Source: JBCCRH01 sp039208045 (GTDB taxonomy: Bacteria > Bacteroidota > Bacteroidia > Chitinophagales > Saprospiraceae). Taken from it: DNA of 16,019 nt. The notes beneath the pieces were generated by a model. It was not told the DNA's origin and did not search any database. It worked only from the letters and a program-made list of their open reading frames with translations. The stretch's first letter is position 1. The number at the start of each line of letters is the position of its first letter. The stretch is from NCBI GenBank assembly GCA_039208045.1, contig JBCCRH010000088.1, forward strand, positions 1 to 16,019, in the 5' to 3' direction. A program made the translations under genes and the position numbers. Positions 15,710 to 16,019 of the stretch are shown here, piece by piece.

Positions 15710-16019
15710 ATGCTTAGAGCTAAGCCCTCTGTTGGAAGGATGACTTCTCTTCTACTGCTATTCTATTTTAATTGCTTGAATGCACAGGATGGAATATTTC
15801 AAATAGAACGGACGACTGCTATCTACGGCCTACCTAATGGTTATATCAAGACCATTGCAGAAGATAGCTATGGCTATCTGTGGTTTGGCACGCGAGAGGG
15901 GGTATTTCAGTATGATGGATATGAGTTTAAGGCGTATCGGCATGATCTTTTTGATGAAAATAGTCTGTCCCATCCTGCGGTGAATGCTATAGTAGAGGAT
16001 CATAAAAACCGACTTTGGA
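15710..16019 (+). CDS. Two-component regulator propeller-domain sensor protein (N-terminal fragment)
   Basis: An open frame runs off the right edge. From ATG 15710 the protein begins with positively charged residues, then a hydrophobic core and LNAQ, a good signal peptide of about 26 residues. ATGs at 15653 and 15740 are also in frame: the first would put an unusually long charged extension before the signal, the last would leave a very short one. After the signal the sequence reads GLPNGYIKTIAEDSYGYLWF, then GTREGVFQYDGYEF and later NAIVEDHKNRLW. This is one and a half units of the regulator propeller repeat (PF07494: IxxDxxGxLWFGTxxGLxxYDG). Such proteins have a periplasmic propeller sensor, a Y_Y_Y domain, one membrane helix and then a histidine kinase or DNA-binding output. 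The output domain is outside the window. Confidence 0.85.
   Translation, partial: MLRAKPSVGRMTSLLLLFYFNCLNAQDGIFQIERTTAIYGLPNGYIKTIAEDSYGYLWFGTREGVFQYDGYEFKAYRHDLFDENSLSHPAVNAIVEDHKNRLW

Overview
The window looks like chromosomal DNA from a member of the Bacteroidota, most likely a Saprospiria/Lewinella-like marine or sludge bacterium (lineage below phylum is inference). The phylum call rests on protein families seen here: two different type IX secretion (T9SS) C-terminal sorting domains, a choice-of-anchor L domain followed by SprB repeats, a DUF5916 outer-membrane protein, and a two-component regulator propeller sensor. Purine-rich Shine-Dalgarno sites are generally weak or absent, as is usual in this phylum.

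Layout from left to right. Positions 1-795 (minus) hold the N-terminal 265 codons of a LytS/YehU-type membrane histidine kinase cut by the window edge. Divergent from it, 1099-3315 (plus) encodes a secreted DUF5916 protein (CBM9-like domain plus predicted outer-membrane barrel), followed by a clear intrinsic terminator at 3384-3414. Positions 6881 down to 3436 (minus) form a probable three-gene operon: signal peptide peptidase SppA, a secreted alpha/beta-hydrolase of the S9 prolyl oligopeptidase type, and a GXWXG/DUF4334 protein. The start codon of the S9 gene lies inside an 18-bp perfect inverted repeat.

Positions 7143-12611 (plus) encode a 1822-residue modular surface or secreted protein: signal peptide, choice-of-anchor L, Calx-beta-like, a P/Homo B domain inserted inside a PKD-like module, FN3-like, twelve SprB repeats, a second PKD-like module and a type B T9SS sorting domain. 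It is followed after 40 bp by a lipoprotein isoaspartyl peptidase/L-asparaginase (12652-13722). Positions 13723-13935 are a convergent intergenic space containing a long imperfect palindrome and a second perfect hairpin, which together look like a dispersed repeat element. Positions 15474 down to 13936 (minus) encode a 512-residue secreted protein with an unrecognised N-terminal domain and a type A T9SS sorting domain. The right edge (15710 onward, plus) carries the start of a periplasmic-propeller sensor protein.

Functionally the window is dominated by cell-envelope and exported proteins (secretion, proteolysis, surface adhesion, sensing). I see no phage, transposase, CRISPR array, restriction system, toxin-antitoxin pair, tRNA or rRNA. 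I did not find a convincing new multi-gene system. The items most worth a second look are the palindromic element at 13792-13932, the start-codon hairpin at 5047-5095, the nested domain arrangement in the giant protein, and the unassigned N-terminal domain of the 13936-15474 gene.
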